Below, one piece after another: positions 7,992 through 16,876 of a stretch of DNA of 64,000 nucleotides (position 1 is its first letter; every line of letters starts with the position of its first letter). The DNA lies in NCBI RefSeq assembly GCF_030269905.1, contig NZ_BSVC01000005.1:372001-436000 (forward strand), read 5' to 3'. The notes under the pieces were generated by a model that saw nothing but the letters and a program-made list of their open reading frames with translations, did not search any database and was not told where the DNA came from. Position numbers and translations under genes: made by a program. This stretch comes from Pelosinus sp. IPA-1 (GTDB lineage: Bacteria; Bacillota; Negativicutes; DSM-13327).

Positions 7992-9626
7992 CTAACAAAC
8001 ATACTGGATTGCTAATTTTTCAGCAACGGCTTGATCCGTAGTTACTAAGGCATCTGAACGCCCTACAGGTAGCGAACTATTACCAATAGGAGCCATTAAC
8101 TTTCTCAGCTCACTATCAAGGGCTAGCATATAATCTACAATATTCTGCGCCCCTTTATCAATATCAAGGCGTTCTACAAGGCGAGGATCTTGCGTACAGA
8201 TACCAGCTGGGCATTTTCCCGTATTACATGCATTACATCTGCCATGTTCATTTCCTACACAGCCAAGTAACTGAATTAGTATTTTTCCTAAGAAGATACC
8301 ATTTGCACCTAAACAAATTACTTTAAAGGCGTCAGCTGCTGCATTTCCTGTCAAACCAATACCGCCACCTGCCCATAACGGAATCTGCCCTTGTCTTCCT
8401 TGTTTTACAGCAGACAAATAACACTCTCTTGTCTTTGAGACTACAGGGTGCCCTGTATGATCGAGCGATATTTCATTCGCTGCACCAGTACCACCTTGGA
8501 TGCCATCTAAGAAAAATCCACCACAAATTCTATAAGGATCCCGTAAAAGATTATTATATACAGAAACAGAAGTCGCCGAGGCGGCGCACTTAATAGCAAC
8601 TGGAACTCTAAACTTAAAGGCTGCATTCATAGATAAAAACATTTTTTGCACGGATTCTTCGATGGAATACAAGCCTTGATGATTCGGCGGTGACATAAGG
8701 TCAGCTTTAGGTACACCCCGAATAGCTTGCACATGATCTGCCACCTTGGCGGCAGGTAAGAGACCTCCATCTCCAGGTTTTGCACCTTGCCCAATTTTAA
8801 TTAAAATTCCTGCTGGATCCACCTTCATTTTAGGTATTGCTTTAACAATCCGATTCCAACCAAAATGGCCGGAGGCAATTTGTAAAATCATATATTTTAG
8901 CTGTTCTGATTCGAGAAGTTTAACTGGCATTCCACCTTCACCAGAGGACATACGTACAGGCATATTATGTTTTTCATTTAAATATGCAGTTGCTAAAGCA
9001 ACAGCTTCCCAGGCTCTCGTGGACAAAGCACCAATCGACATATCACTAAAAATAACAGGATAAATCCAATTGACTGGTGGCAGTTTCGCTGTCAGATTTA
9101 ATGTACCATTTGATGCACTTAAGGGAAGCTCATGAGGCAAAAGCACCCTCCCAAAAGGAGCTAAAATATCAAAGGTATGACGCTCTGAATCTAGAGCCGG
9201 ATCTGTCATCTGAGAAATACGACCTATAATTATATTATCAAGGGTCCGCCCACTATTTAAGCTAGTTCGCCCCCCTCTTTTAATTGGTGATCCGCCTTTT
9301 CTTGCCAGCAAGTTAAAACGGGAATCAGGATTACGAACTGGCTTAATTGCCTGATTGGGACACACTTTCTCACACATACCACAGCCGGTACAGGCGTGTT
9401 CAATGCTATTTCTTTGCTTGATCGTAAGCACTGCACTATGTTTTTGTGTTGGCTCAGGGCGATGGCCAGTAGAAACAGTAACAGAACGACGCTCTACCAC
9501 TGGCTGAATGGCTTGAAACGTGCAAGCAGCAACGCAGCTGCCGCACATGGTACAGCGATCAGGCTTGGTTTCAATCTTCCAAGGCAAATCATTTACGGTT
9601 ATATCTTGCGTTTTTACTGTTTCCAT
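7992..9626 (-). CDS. Glutamate synthase FMN/synthase subunit with N-terminal 2[4Fe-4S] ferredoxin domain
   Basis: A 544-aa archaeal-type GltB2 protein. The N-terminus has two ferredoxin motifs (CTMCGSCVAAC, then CTGCGMCEKVC). The rest is the TIM-barrel synthase domain with FMN/2-oxoglutarate motifs GQGAKPGDGGLLPAAKV, GIQGGTGAANE and a cysteine-rich stretch (CNACNTGKCPAGIC) matching the Fe-S cluster region of GOGAT. It condenses ammonia with 2-oxoglutarate, taking ammonia from the amidotransferase subunit whose gene overlaps it by 13 nt (9614-9626). The ATG at 9626 has GGAGG seven bases upstream. In most bacteria this domain is part of one large GltB polypeptide; here the enzyme is split over three genes. 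Confidence 0.9.
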   Translation of the reverse strand: METVKTQDITVNDLPWKIETKPDRCTMCGSCVAACTFQAIQPVVERRSVTVSTGHRPEPTQKHSAVLTIKQRNSIEHACTGCGMCEKVCPNQAIKPVRNPDSRFNLLARKGGSPIKRGGRTSLNSGRTLDNIIIGRISQMTDPALDSERHTFDILAPFGRVLLPHELPLSASNGTLNLTAKLPPVNWIYPVIFSDMSIGALSTRAWEAVALATAYLNEKHNMPVRMSSGEGGMPVKLLESEQLKYMILQIASGHFGWNRIVKAIPKMKVDPAGILIKIGQGAKPGDGGLLPAAKVADHVQAIRGVPKADLMSPPNHQGLYSIEESVQKMFLSMNAAFKFRVPVAIKCAASATSVSVYNNLLRDPYRICGGFFLDGIQGGTGAANEISLDHTGHPVVSKTRECYLSAVKQGRQGQIPLWAGGGIGLTGNAAADAFKVICLGANGIFLGKILIQLLGCVGNEHGRCNACNTGKCPAGICTQDPRLVERLDIDKGAQNIVDYMLALDSELRKLMAPIGNSSLPVGRSDALVTTDQAVAEKLAIQYVC

Positions 9627-10720
9627 CTCTCTACCTCCAATTGCTGATTAATGATCACTACTTCACGTTCATTTGGATACACATCTAACTCTTGGTTACG
9701 ATTTGGCAAAATAGCATTCAGACCACATACCTCTGACGCAATAGCTACCATATTTTCATCCCCACCAACGACTACGGGACGTAATTTTTTAGAATCACAG
9801 CATGTCACAATATCTCCGCTGGGCAACATGGCAATTACTGTATTAGGTCCATTAATTTCTAAAGAACCTAAGGACTGCCGAATCGCTCTAAGTTCAGCAC
9901 TATCTGAGCGCTCAGAAATTTCGTTAAATGGCAATGGAGTAATGACATGTTTGTAATACTTGATAGGCCATTTCAACTCTTGCAATACATAATGTAAGGT
10001 ATAAAGAAAGTTTTGGGAATCTGATTCAAAACCAATATACCCGCGATGCAATGACTTTTGATATTCTTTATTCTTAGTATAAAAAGTGTTTTCGCCGTTA
10101 GCACACAAGGTATATCCTTGTAAGAAAAACGGATGGGCAGCATAACGTACAATATCATAATTTGTGTTTTGTCTACATTGGACAACTACATTTTTGGCCA
10201 TTAAGTCACCATTGTTATCCCACAACTTAAAGTAAGTAGCAATATCCCATGGATCACCAATTTCTTTTAATGTAAGAACATCGGGCCAGAAGGAATATAC
10301 ATAACCTTGCTCTTGTTTTTCTAGAAGTTCTCTAAGTGCCAATCTAGTATCTAGTAATAACTCTCCCTTTGCCTCTTCCGTGGCATCACGGTAATATTCA
10401 GGATATTCATAATTGCGGAAAATATAATAAGGCATAGCCTTAATATCTAGCTTTACATTTTTAACGCCACGCGGAATCCACTCTGCTAGTTGTATAAAGT
10501 CATTTGCTTCCATATAATCTTCGACCAGCTTAGCACCTTTTTGCGTACAGGCTAGAGATAATAAGGGTTTGTCTTTATGTTGTGAAAAAACCCCCGCTAG
10601 ATCCTGCATAACCATAGCAAACCCTGAGTTATCATGGCCTTCCTGCTGCGGCAGCATTAAATGCAACGCCGCTGATGGATGGAAATAATCCTTGCTTTTA
10701 ATGGCACCAATTCTACACAT
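9614..10720 (-). CDS. Glutamate synthase class II glutamine amidotransferase subunit (GltB1-like)
   Basis: A 368-aa protein beginning Met-Cys-Arg-Ile-Gly; removal of Met exposes the N-terminal cysteine nucleophile of class II (Ntn) glutamine amidotransferases. It hydrolyses glutamine and passes ammonia to the FMN subunit. Further family features are the QQEGHDNSG segment near residue 25-35 and the PSGDIVTC and SEVCGLNA stretches near the C-terminus. It is the first gene of a three-gene operon and overlaps the next by 13 nt, which suggests translational coupling. The ATG at 10720 has AGGAGTGGGGG upstream. The operon lies behind a strong promoter and a ykkC-class riboswitch. Confidence 0.88.
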   Translation of the reverse strand: MCRIGAIKSKDYFHPSAALHLMLPQQEGHDNSGFAMVMQDLAGVFSQHKDKPLLSLACTQKGAKLVEDYMEANDFIQLAEWIPRGVKNVKLDIKAMPYYIFRNYEYPEYYRDATEEAKGELLLDTRLALRELLEKQEQGYVYSFWPDVLTLKEIGDPWDIATYFKLWDNNGDLMAKNVVVQCRQNTNYDIVRYAAHPFFLQGYTLCANGENTFYTKNKEYQKSLHRGYIGFESDSQNFLYTLHYVLQELKWPIKYYKHVITPLPFNEISERSDSAELRAIRQSLGSLEINGPNTVIAMLPSGDIVTCCDSKKLRPVVVGGDENMVAIASEVCGLNAILPNRNQELDVYPNEREVVIINQQLEVERWKQ

Positions 10721-10895
10721 AACTTTCCCCCACTCCTCATATCAAAATTCTCTTTTATATACCACAGCTACCAAATGCTAGAACGTGAAAAAATCAACTA
10801 TATCTTAGCAACAGAAAAGACCCTGGAAACCGCTGGATGTAAAGTCAGCCTATAAGTAGAAAACAAGAATTACTCTACCACCAAGCTTCATTTAT

Positions 10896-11000
10896 CCAGG
10901 ACTTCCCGCAGGGCCTTTTTTACCCACGGTGTTGTGCAAATTGCACCTGTACCGCTTGGACCAGCCGCTTTACCGCGCGGAACCCTAGGTACACTCCTAA
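10896..11000 (-). promoter_or_regulatory. ykkC-class riboswitch, subtype 2 (probably ppGpp-type)
   Basis: Read on the minus strand, this 105-nt stretch has the conserved ykkC core in order: GTGTACCTAGGGTTCCG, then GGTCCAAGCGGTACAGG, then ACACCGTGGG, an A-rich linker and GCGGGAAGTCC. P1 can form between TTAGGA (11000-10995) and TCCTGG (10901-10896). The AAGCGGTACAGG and ACACCGTGGG spellings fit subtype 2 (ppGpp/PRPP) rather than guanidine-I. Sitting before glutamate synthase favours ppGpp, which I recall as the ligand for amino-acid genes, PRPP being for purine genes. The 3' P1 strand could instead pair with CCAGG near 10821-10826, which is followed by TCTTTT; ligand-stabilised P1 would then favour read-through. 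The class is firm, the ligand inferred. Confidence 0.82.
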
Positions 11001-11046
11001 AAATCTTTTGTATTATTGACAAAAACACTTTTGTTTCACTTACTAC

Positions 11047-11075
11047 ATTATAAAAACGAAATTCTTTACTGTCAA
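11047..11075 (-). promoter_or_regulatory. sigma-A promoter of the glutamate synthase operon
   Basis: Minus-strand TTGACA (11075-11070), 17-nt spacer, TATAAT (11052-11047), a perfect consensus. Transcription should start near 11040, about 40 nt before the riboswitch and 320 nt before the first start codon. The remainder of the 10721-11479 gap (11104-11479) is AT-rich with nothing recognised. Confidence 0.88.
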
Positions 11076-11479
11076 TATGTATAGAAAATAATACATTATA
11101 CACATGTTATACATATGAACTAAAATATTATTCTGAAAACTTCTGTATTTATACCTATACTATAATACTTGATAAATATATATTATGTATATTTATTCAC
11201 AAATTCTGTTGATGTTTTTTAGTAAGCAGTAATGTAAATCATTATTCACCTTTTGTTCTTACTGTAATCCAGCCTAAAATTTATAAGTAATCATTAATAT
11301 CATATGAACCTTGTATTGCATTGTTTTGCAGTATACAAAATATTTTCTTCCCAAATACACTCCAAACAAAGGATAGTAACTCTTTTTACTTTGCATAAAA
11401 TATTATAGATCACCATATAATATTCCTATATTCCCCAGTATTTCCGTTAAGTCCCACACTGCTAAATAGGAGATTTTAT

Positions 11480-12058
11480 ATGTTAAATAATCTTTTGAAA
11501 TTCCCTAAGCTAAGTTCTGAATTTAAGCTTAACATCAGCCAACCAACTGCCATGTATGATATTGCCATCCATTTACGCAGTATTATGCAAGAAGCCACTA
11601 CAACGAATGGTTCATTAGTTGTGTTATGCATTGGTACAGATCGCTCTACTGGAGACTCCCTCGGTCCCCTTACGGGAACAAAGCTACGCTCGTTTAACTC
11701 TTACCCTCATATTTATGGTACACTTGATGAACCAATCCATGCCACCAACTTAAACGATACGGTAAAGTCCATACAAAAAAATATTTCTCAACCTTTTATT
11801 ATTGCTGTTGACGCTTGTCTCGGCCGTACAGAAAGTGTTGGATGCGTTTCACTTGGCAGAGGTCCATTAAAACCAGGGGCCGCGGTACATAAAGATCTTC
11901 CGTCTGTGGGAGATGCCTATATTACAGGGATAGTAAATGTAAGTGGTTTTATGGAACATCTAGTGCTGCAGAGTACTCGTTTAAATTTGGTTATGAAAAT
12001 GGCAGATACCATTGCCCATGCTATTTCTTATGGGCTACGGACCTATACAAAACCATAA
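11480..12058 (+). CDS. yyaC: YyaC-family (DUF1256) sporulation protein
   Basis: A 192-aa protein of the DUF1256/YyaC family, found almost only in endospore formers and related in fold to the germination protease Gpr. Visible family motifs are CIGTDRSTGDSLGPL, GTLDEPIHATNL, DACLGR, GPLKPGAAVHKDLPSVGD and VSGFMEH. A peptidase role is inferred in the family but its substrate is not known to me. The ATG at 11480 has AGGAG seven bases upstream. In Bacillus subtilis yyaC sits next to spo0J (parB); here it lies 15 kb from parB, still in the origin region. A family A repeat begins 3 nt after its stop codon. Confidence 0.9.
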   Translation: MLNNLLKFPKLSSEFKLNISQPTAMYDIAIHLRSIMQEATTTNGSLVVLCIGTDRSTGDSLGPLTGTKLRSFNSYPHIYGTLDEPIHATNLNDTVKSIQKNISQPFIIAVDACLGRTESVGCVSLGRGPLKPGAAVHKDLPSVGDAYITGIVNVSGFMEHLVLQSTRLNLVMKMADTIAHAISYGLRTYTKP

Positions 12059-12061
12059 AGA

Positions 12062-12160
12062 TAAGAAAAGACTTGGCTTGTGCCAAGTCCTCGGATGCAG
12101 GCAGAAGCCTTAGTCGTTCTTACTTGGAATCAAGAAAGTGTTATACTTTCTGATTCCGTA
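12062..12160 (+). repeat. Family A structured 3'-end repeat, copy 1
   Basis: A 99-bp element nearly identical to 34391-34480 and 55717-55815. It can form three successive hairpins: GACTTGGC/GCCAAGTC with loop TTGT; AGGC/GCCT with loop AGAA; and GGAATCAAGAAAGT/ACTTTCTGATTCC. It begins TAAGAAAAGACTTGG, directly after the yyaC stop, and is followed by a separate bidirectional terminator. Confidence 0.9.
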
Positions 12161-12165
12161 TAAAA

Positions 12166-12201
12166 AGAAAAGCCGAAGCTCTAAAGAGCTTCGGCTTTTC
12201 T
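12166..12201. terminator. Bidirectional intrinsic terminator between yyaC and the UPF0180 gene
   Basis: Perfect 16-nt arms (AGAAAAGCCGAAGCTC and complement) with a 4-nt loop, placed between two convergent genes, with A and T runs at the outer ends. Confidence 0.9.
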
Positions 12202-12202
12202 A

Positions 12203-12439
12203 TTACATCCTACCTAATTCTTCAATAATTTCGTTGAAAGTTTTTCCTGTCGCATTAATAACAGGTACATCCGTGGCCGTATCTTGGATATTTAATAAGT
12301 TAATATCCGTTCCGCCTACAACAATTGCATCCACACCAACCAAATCACTTTCACTTAAGTCAACTACCTCATAGCCTTTCGTTTCAAGTATATCAGCCAA
12401 TCTGGATAACGTTTTTTCCACTGCAATAATACCTTGCAT
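12203..12439 (-). CDS. UPF0180 (YkuS-like) small protein
   Basis: A 78-aa protein matching the UPF0180/YkuS family in length and pattern: an N-terminal helix (VEKTLSRLADILETKGYEVV), a central VGGTDINLLNIQDT segment and a C-terminal VINATGKTFNEI. The function of the family is not known to me. The ATG at 12439 is chosen because GGAGG lies eight bases before it; a GTG three codons upstream overlaps that site. It is probably a single gene, or the last of the block transcribed from the right, since its start lies 77 nt beyond the transketolase stop. Confidence 0.8.
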   Translation of the reverse strand: MQGIIAVEKTLSRLADILETKGYEVVDLSESDLVGVDAIVVGGTDINLLNIQDTATDVPVINATGKTFNEIIEELGRM

Positions 12440-12515
12440 ATCATCCACCTCCGGCTATAGGGTTACCAAAATAATGGAAGATTATACTGGTGATTGGCAG
12501 TTTAAAACAATTTTT

Positions 12516-14519
12516 TTACTTTTTCAATAGTTCTTTTATCTTATTAACTACGTTTTCCACTGTAAAACCGTATTCCCTAAGTAAAGTTTCTTCCGGCCCC
12601 GAAGCGCCAAAGCGGTCAATAGCAAGTACACTTCCATCATCGCCAACATAGCGCTCCCATCCTAAGGAAGATCCCATCTCAATGGCTAGACGAACTTTTA
12701 CATGTGGTGAAAGTACCGTTTTCTTGTATTCATCAGATTGTTTTTCAAATAAGTTCCATGAGGGAAAACTAATAACTGATACTGAAATATTTTCTGCTGC
12801 TAGCAGCTTTTGCGCTTTGACAGCTAATTGTACTTCTGAACCGGATGCTAACAGCAATGCCTCTGGTTTATCTCCTGCTGAGATAATATACGCCCCTTGT
12901 GCCACACCCTGTTCTGCGATTTTATTGGTACTATCAATGGTTGGGAGATCTTGGCGAGATAGAACCAGCACCGTGGGCGTAGCCGTTGAAGTAACAGCTA
13001 CCTTCCATGCTGCTACTGTCTCATTGCCATCTGCTGGACGAATTACATTGATATTGGGTAACGCCCTAAAAGACGCTAGCTGCTCAATAGGCTCATGAGT
13101 GGGACCGTCTTCACCAACGGCAATACTATCATGAGTGAATACATAGGTCACAGGAAGTTTCATCAAAGCCGCCAAGCGAATCGCTGGCCGCAGGTAGTCC
13201 GAGAAAATAAAGAATGTTGCTCCGTATACCTTCAGCCCACCATGTAAAGCCATGCCATTTAGAGCCGCTCCCATGGCAAATTCCCGCACACCAAACCAGA
13301 TATTACGTCCACTATAATCTTCTGCTAAGAAATTTCCCCCATTTTTTATCATCGTCTTATTGGAACTCGCCAGATCTGCCGATCCGCCAAAAAATGCGGG
13401 AATACTCTTTGACAGTATATTTATTACTTCACCGGAGGAAGAACGCGACGCTATCTTAGTTCCTTCTTCGTAACTTGGCAGTTTTTCATCCCATTTATTT
13501 GGAAGACTGCCCATTATGGACTGACGAAGTTGCTCAGCGAGTTCTGGATATTTTTTGGCATAGTTTGCTAAAGAAGCATTCCACTCATGTTCTAACCCTT
13601 CGCCTCTTTGCTTCACTTGTTTTTCGAAATGTTTGTAAACAGAATCAGGAACATAAAATTCCTCTTTGTAGGACCATTGGTAAAACTCTTTTGTCAACTG
13701 AACTTCTGCTTTTCCTAGAGGTGACCCATGAGAAGCAGAAGATCCGCCTTTATTTGGCGCACCGAAACCAATTACTGTTTTGACTTCAATTAAGGTCGGT
13801 CTATTTGTATCGGCTTTTGCCTTCGTTAATGCCTCATCAATTGCAACTAAATCATTACCATCTTCTACTAAAATAACTTGCCAGCCATAAGCCGTAAACC
13901 GTTTCTTCACATCTTCAGAGAAGGATAGACTCAGTTTTCCATCTAGGGAAATATCATTTGAATCATATAAAACAATTAGTTTGCCAAGTTTAAGATGACC
14001 TGCAAGAGATGCCGCCTCAGCAGATACACCCTCCATCAAATCTCCATCACCGCACATACTGTATGTATAATGATTTACAACTTCATAATTTTCTTTATTG
14101 TAGATAGCCGCCATGTGACGCTCGCCCATAGCCATCCCCACAGCCATTCCTATTCCTTGTCCTAAGGGACCAGTGGTCGCATCGACTCCTGGGGTGTGGC
14201 CATACTCAGGATGACCAGGTGTTTTACTCATCCATTGGCGGAAACCTTTTAAATCATTAATAGAAAGGTCGTAACCAGATAAATGTAATAAGCTATATAA
14301 CAACATGGAACCATGTCCCGCAGACAAAACAAAACGGTCTCGATTAAACCATTTAGGATTAACCGGATTATGGGTTAGATGTTTTGTCCATAATTGATAG
14401 GCCATAGGTGCTGCCCCCATGGGCATTCCAGGGTGGCCAGAATTGGCTTTCTCAATTCCATCAATTGCTAAGGTACGAAGTGTATTTATCGCCAGCTGAT
14501 CTATTACTTTGCTTTCCAT
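12516..14519 (-). CDS. tkt: Transketolase
   Basis: A 667-aa full-length transketolase, moving two-carbon ketol units between xylulose-5-phosphate, ribose-5-phosphate and erythrose-4-phosphate with thiamine diphosphate. Motifs: the N-terminal [20 protein letters not shown] segment, the ThDP/Mg signature [20 protein letters not shown] through LYDSND (about residues 158-190), and the pyrimidine-binding [19 protein letters not shown] segment (about 470). It is the last gene of a co-directional run behind AraD (69-nt gap), so it probably consumes the xylulose-5-phosphate that AraD makes. The start ATG at 14519 has a weaker, rather distant AGGGGGA site. Confidence 0.95.
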   Translation of the reverse strand: MESKVIDQLAINTLRTLAIDGIEKANSGHPGMPMGAAPMAYQLWTKHLTHNPVNPKWFNRDRFVLSAGHGSMLLYSLLHLSGYDLSINDLKGFRQWMSKTPGHPEYGHTPGVDATTGPLGQGIGMAVGMAMGERHMAAIYNKENYEVVNHYTYSMCGDGDLMEGVSAEAASLAGHLKLGKLIVLYDSNDISLDGKLSLSFSEDVKKRFTAYGWQVILVEDGNDLVAIDEALTKAKADTNRPTLIEVKTVIGFGAPNKGGSSASHGSPLGKAEVQLTKEFYQWSYKEEFYVPDSVYKHFEKQVKQRGEGLEHEWNASLANYAKKYPELAEQLRQSIMGSLPNKWDEKLPSYEEGTKIASRSSSGEVINILSKSIPAFFGGSADLASSNKTMIKNGGNFLAEDYSGRNIWFGVREFAMGAALNGMALHGGLKVYGATFFIFSDYLRPAIRLAALMKLPVTYVFTHDSIAVGEDGPTHEPIEQLASFRALPNINVIRPADGNETVAAWKVAVTSTATPTVLVLSRQDLPTIDSTNKIAEQGVAQGAYIISAGDKPEALLLASGSEVQLAVKAQKLLAAENISVSVISFPSWNLFEKQSDEYKKTVLSPHVKVRLAIEMGSSLGWERYVGDDGSVLAIDRFGASGPEETLLREYGFTVENVVNKIKELLKK

Positions 14520-14588
14520 GATAATTTTCAGTCCCCCTTTAGCTTATATTTACATTTGACCTTTTACACACCAATTTAAAGAAGTTTT

Positions 14589-15287
14589 CTATTTTTCCTG
14601 ACCTTGCCCGTAATAAGCATTTTTTCCATGCTTTCTGAGAAAGTGCTTATCTACTAATACCTGATCAATCGGTTTAGCGCCTTGATTTAATGAGCAGGTA
14701 TAAAGGGCCATTTTGGCAAGCTCCTCTAATACTACAGCATGATACACGGCTTCATGAGCATCCTTACCCCAGGAAAAAGGACCGTGATTCGATACTAAGA
14801 CACCTGGAACATGCAGAGGGATCTTGTCTTTAAAAGTTTCAACAATGACGTTACCCGTCTCTACTTCATAGTTATCTTCGATTTCTTCTGCCGTTAACTT
14901 CCGCGTACAAGGAACTTCGCCGTAAAAATAATCTGCGTGAGTCGTGCCAAATGCAGGAATCGGTCTACCTGCTTGGGCCCAAATCGTAGCAAAGGTAGAG
15001 TGAGTGTGGACAATCCCGCCAACACTAGGAAACTTATTGTATAACACTAAATGAGTTGGAGTATCTGATGAAGGACGGAACGTTCCTTCTACCTGTTTAC
15101 CTGATAAGTCTACCACTACCATATCCTTCGGCTCCAGCTTGTCATATTCTACACCACTCGGTTTAATAACAACTAAACTTGTTTCTCGATCAATACCACT
15201 AGCATTACCCCATGTGTATAAAACTAGCCCTTTTTTTTGGAGTTCCAAATTCGCTTCCCATACCTTTAGTTTAAGTTCTTCTAACAA
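14589..15287 (-). CDS. araD: L-ribulose-5-phosphate 4-epimerase
   Basis: A 232-aa class II aldolase-family enzyme that interconverts L-ribulose-5-phosphate and D-xylulose-5-phosphate using a divalent metal. The metal-site histidines appear in [11 protein letters not shown] and [10 protein letters not shown], and the third in [14 protein letters not shown]. The N-terminus (MLEELK...[21 protein letters not shown]) is typical of AraD rather than fuculose or rhamnulose aldolases. The start is a TTG at 15287, nine bases after AAAGGAG; another TTG three codons earlier abuts that site. Its place between AraM and Tkt suggests a pentitol or arabinose route rather than a lone housekeeping role. Confidence 0.9.
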   Translation of the reverse strand: MLEELKLKVWEANLELQKKGLVLYTWGNASGIDRETSLVVIKPSGVEYDKLEPKDMVVVDLSGKQVEGTFRPSSDTPTHLVLYNKFPSVGGIVHTHSTFATIWAQAGRPIPAFGTTHADYFYGEVPCTRKLTAEEIEDNYEVETGNVIVETFKDKIPLHVPGVLVSNHGPFSWGKDAHEAVYHAVVLEELAKMALYTCSLNQGAKPIDQVLVDKHFLRKHGKNAYYGQGQEK

Positions 15288-15345
15288 AGTTAGCAACTCC
15301 TTTTGTAAATGTTATCATATTCCTTGCGTGTTTTCTTTATTTTTC

Positions 15346-16701
15346 TTATGAATAATAGAAATCCGTGATTCTTTCAACAGTTTCTTCTAAGATCCCCAAG
15401 TCCTCCAGTATCTGCATTACACCGAATCTTTGTCGAATTTCTTTGGCTGTAAGTAAACTTAACCGAAATGACTCCCTATCAAGCTTAAGGTCAAGGGGAG
15501 TCAGCTTAGAACCTGCTTGTTCCATCATTTTACAATAGGAAATGGGCGTTGGCATTGTTAAAAACACATTTGTTTTCAGCTCATCCCATTTTTTCACAAT
15601 ATGCTGAGCAGCTTTTTCTCGCTTGGCTGCAGTAAAATTAATATAAGGAGCTTTCTTTTGGATGATTTGTGATGCTACATTGCCAAATAGATTTTTTATA
15701 TTCTGCTCCCATTTTTCTCTTGTAAAGGACCTAAACTTACCATCAGCATATACTTTATCAATATCTAACGTTAGTAAATGCTGGTAAATATGAAGTATAA
15801 TCTCCGTTCCAATTCCAACTTGATTACCATGTAAGTGTGTTTCCTGTTTACGAATCAAACCTAGCATTTCCCACGTATGAGATAGTAAGTGCTCCTCCCC
15901 CGAAGCGGGTCTAGAGCTCCCTGTCATACCAATACACATGCCCGATAGAATTAAACCTTCAATGATACTGCGAATGGACTCTGGATTTCTTGCCATAATT
16001 CCAGAAGCACTGTCAACACATTGCTGAACTGCTTTTTCTACTAACTGGGCTGTAATTTCACAATAATATTCACCATGAAGAATATTAGCTATTTTCCAAT
16101 CTGCAAGAGCGCTATATTTACCTACAATGTCGCCAAGTCCGGCATGAAGCATATTGAAAGGTGCTTCTTTCATAATCGACAAATCTGCAATGATAGAATA
16201 AGGATATACGGCATCATAAGTAACTTTAACCCCTTTCGTAATTAGTGGCGAAACCATGGAAGCATAACCGTCCATAGACGGTGCAGTACACACCACTATA
16301 TAAGGAATCTTTGTTTCATGACTCAAATATCGCGCAAGATCATTCAGTGTTCCCGAGCCGACTACTACAATAGCCTTAATAGTGGAATTCACCGCACCTT
16401 GCAATTGTCCCAAAGCCTCTTCATCGGGATGTAGATGAGGATTAGAAAAAATCACTTTTTCTAGCTTAAAATCTTGGCTAAGAATCGATTCTACCTCTCT
16501 TCCCCCTGCTTCATAGGTATTGCGATCTGCAATAAATAATAATGTACCCTTTTCAAAATCCTTAAGAGAATCGCTTATATCAGAAAGAATATTACTACCA
16601 ATACGAACTCCTTTAATATCAATACTATGGTTTTTTCCGCAAGAACAGGAAAACTGTAAACCTGCCATCTCTTCTGGAGATTTTAGCAATAATTCATTCA
16701 T
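15346..16701 (-). CDS. araM: AraM/EgsA-type glycerol-1-phosphate dehydrogenase family protein
   Basis: A 451-aa member of the iron/zinc-dependent polyol-phosphate dehydrogenase group that includes Bacillus AraM (sn-glycerol-1-phosphate dehydrogenase). The NAD-binding segment GSGTLNDLARY, the APSMDGYASM motif and the metal-ligand region HAGLGDIVGKYSAL are present, with further His residues at EEHLLSHTWEM and HLHGNQVGIG. Start ATG at 16701 with GAGGTGG eight bases upstream. The gene follows the PTS genes and precedes araD, so the true substrate may be a pentitol phosphate oxidised to L-ribulose-5-phosphate; that is inference. A terminator-like hairpin separates it from the PTS genes. Confidence 0.85.
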   Translation of the reverse strand: MNELLLKSPEEMAGLQFSCSCGKNHSIDIKGVRIGSNILSDISDSLKDFEKGTLLFIADRNTYEAGGREVESILSQDFKLEKVIFSNPHLHPDEEALGQLQGAVNSTIKAIVVVGSGTLNDLARYLSHETKIPYIVVCTAPSMDGYASMVSPLITKGVKVTYDAVYPYSIIADLSIMKEAPFNMLHAGLGDIVGKYSALADWKIANILHGEYYCEITAQLVEKAVQQCVDSASGIMARNPESIRSIIEGLILSGMCIGMTGSSRPASGEEHLLSHTWEMLGLIRKQETHLHGNQVGIGTEIILHIYQHLLTLDIDKVYADGKFRSFTREKWEQNIKNLFGNVASQIIQKKAPYINFTAAKREKAAQHIVKKWDELKTNVFLTMPTPISYCKMMEQAGSKLTPLDLKLDRESFRLSLLTAKEIRQRFGVMQILEDLGILEETVERITDFYYS

Positions 16702-16765
16702 ATAAATCCACCTCATATTTCCTAATTATTCCTGTTTTTCTTTGATTGTATCATAAGATTGTCGT

Positions 16766-16802
16766 AAAAAAAGGCCGTTGCAAGAATTTTTTCCTTGCAA
16801 CG
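16766..16802 (-). terminator. Intrinsic terminator after the PTS IIC gene
   Basis: CGTTGCAAG/CTTGCAACG arms (16776-16784, 16794-16802) followed on the minus strand by seven T. It lies inside the apparent PTS-araM-araD-tkt run, so it may set a lower expression level for the downstream genes or end the PTS transcript. Confidence 0.78.
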
Positions 16803-16876
16803 CTCATTTCCTTTATTACGTTAGGTTTGGACTGATCGAATATAACATTACTTTATTTTTGTAAGGTTTCTTTAAG

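Noticed and set aside
10721-10895. T-box leader before the glutamate synthase operon
   Set aside because: No AGGGTGGNACCGCG sequence or specifier stem; the ykkC core accounts for the structure.
10888-11103. Open frame of 71 codons on the minus strand upstream of the glutamate synthase operon
   Set aside because: It begins upstream of the predicted transcription start, and its GC-rich part coincides with the ykkC riboswitch core, which explains the conservation-like look.
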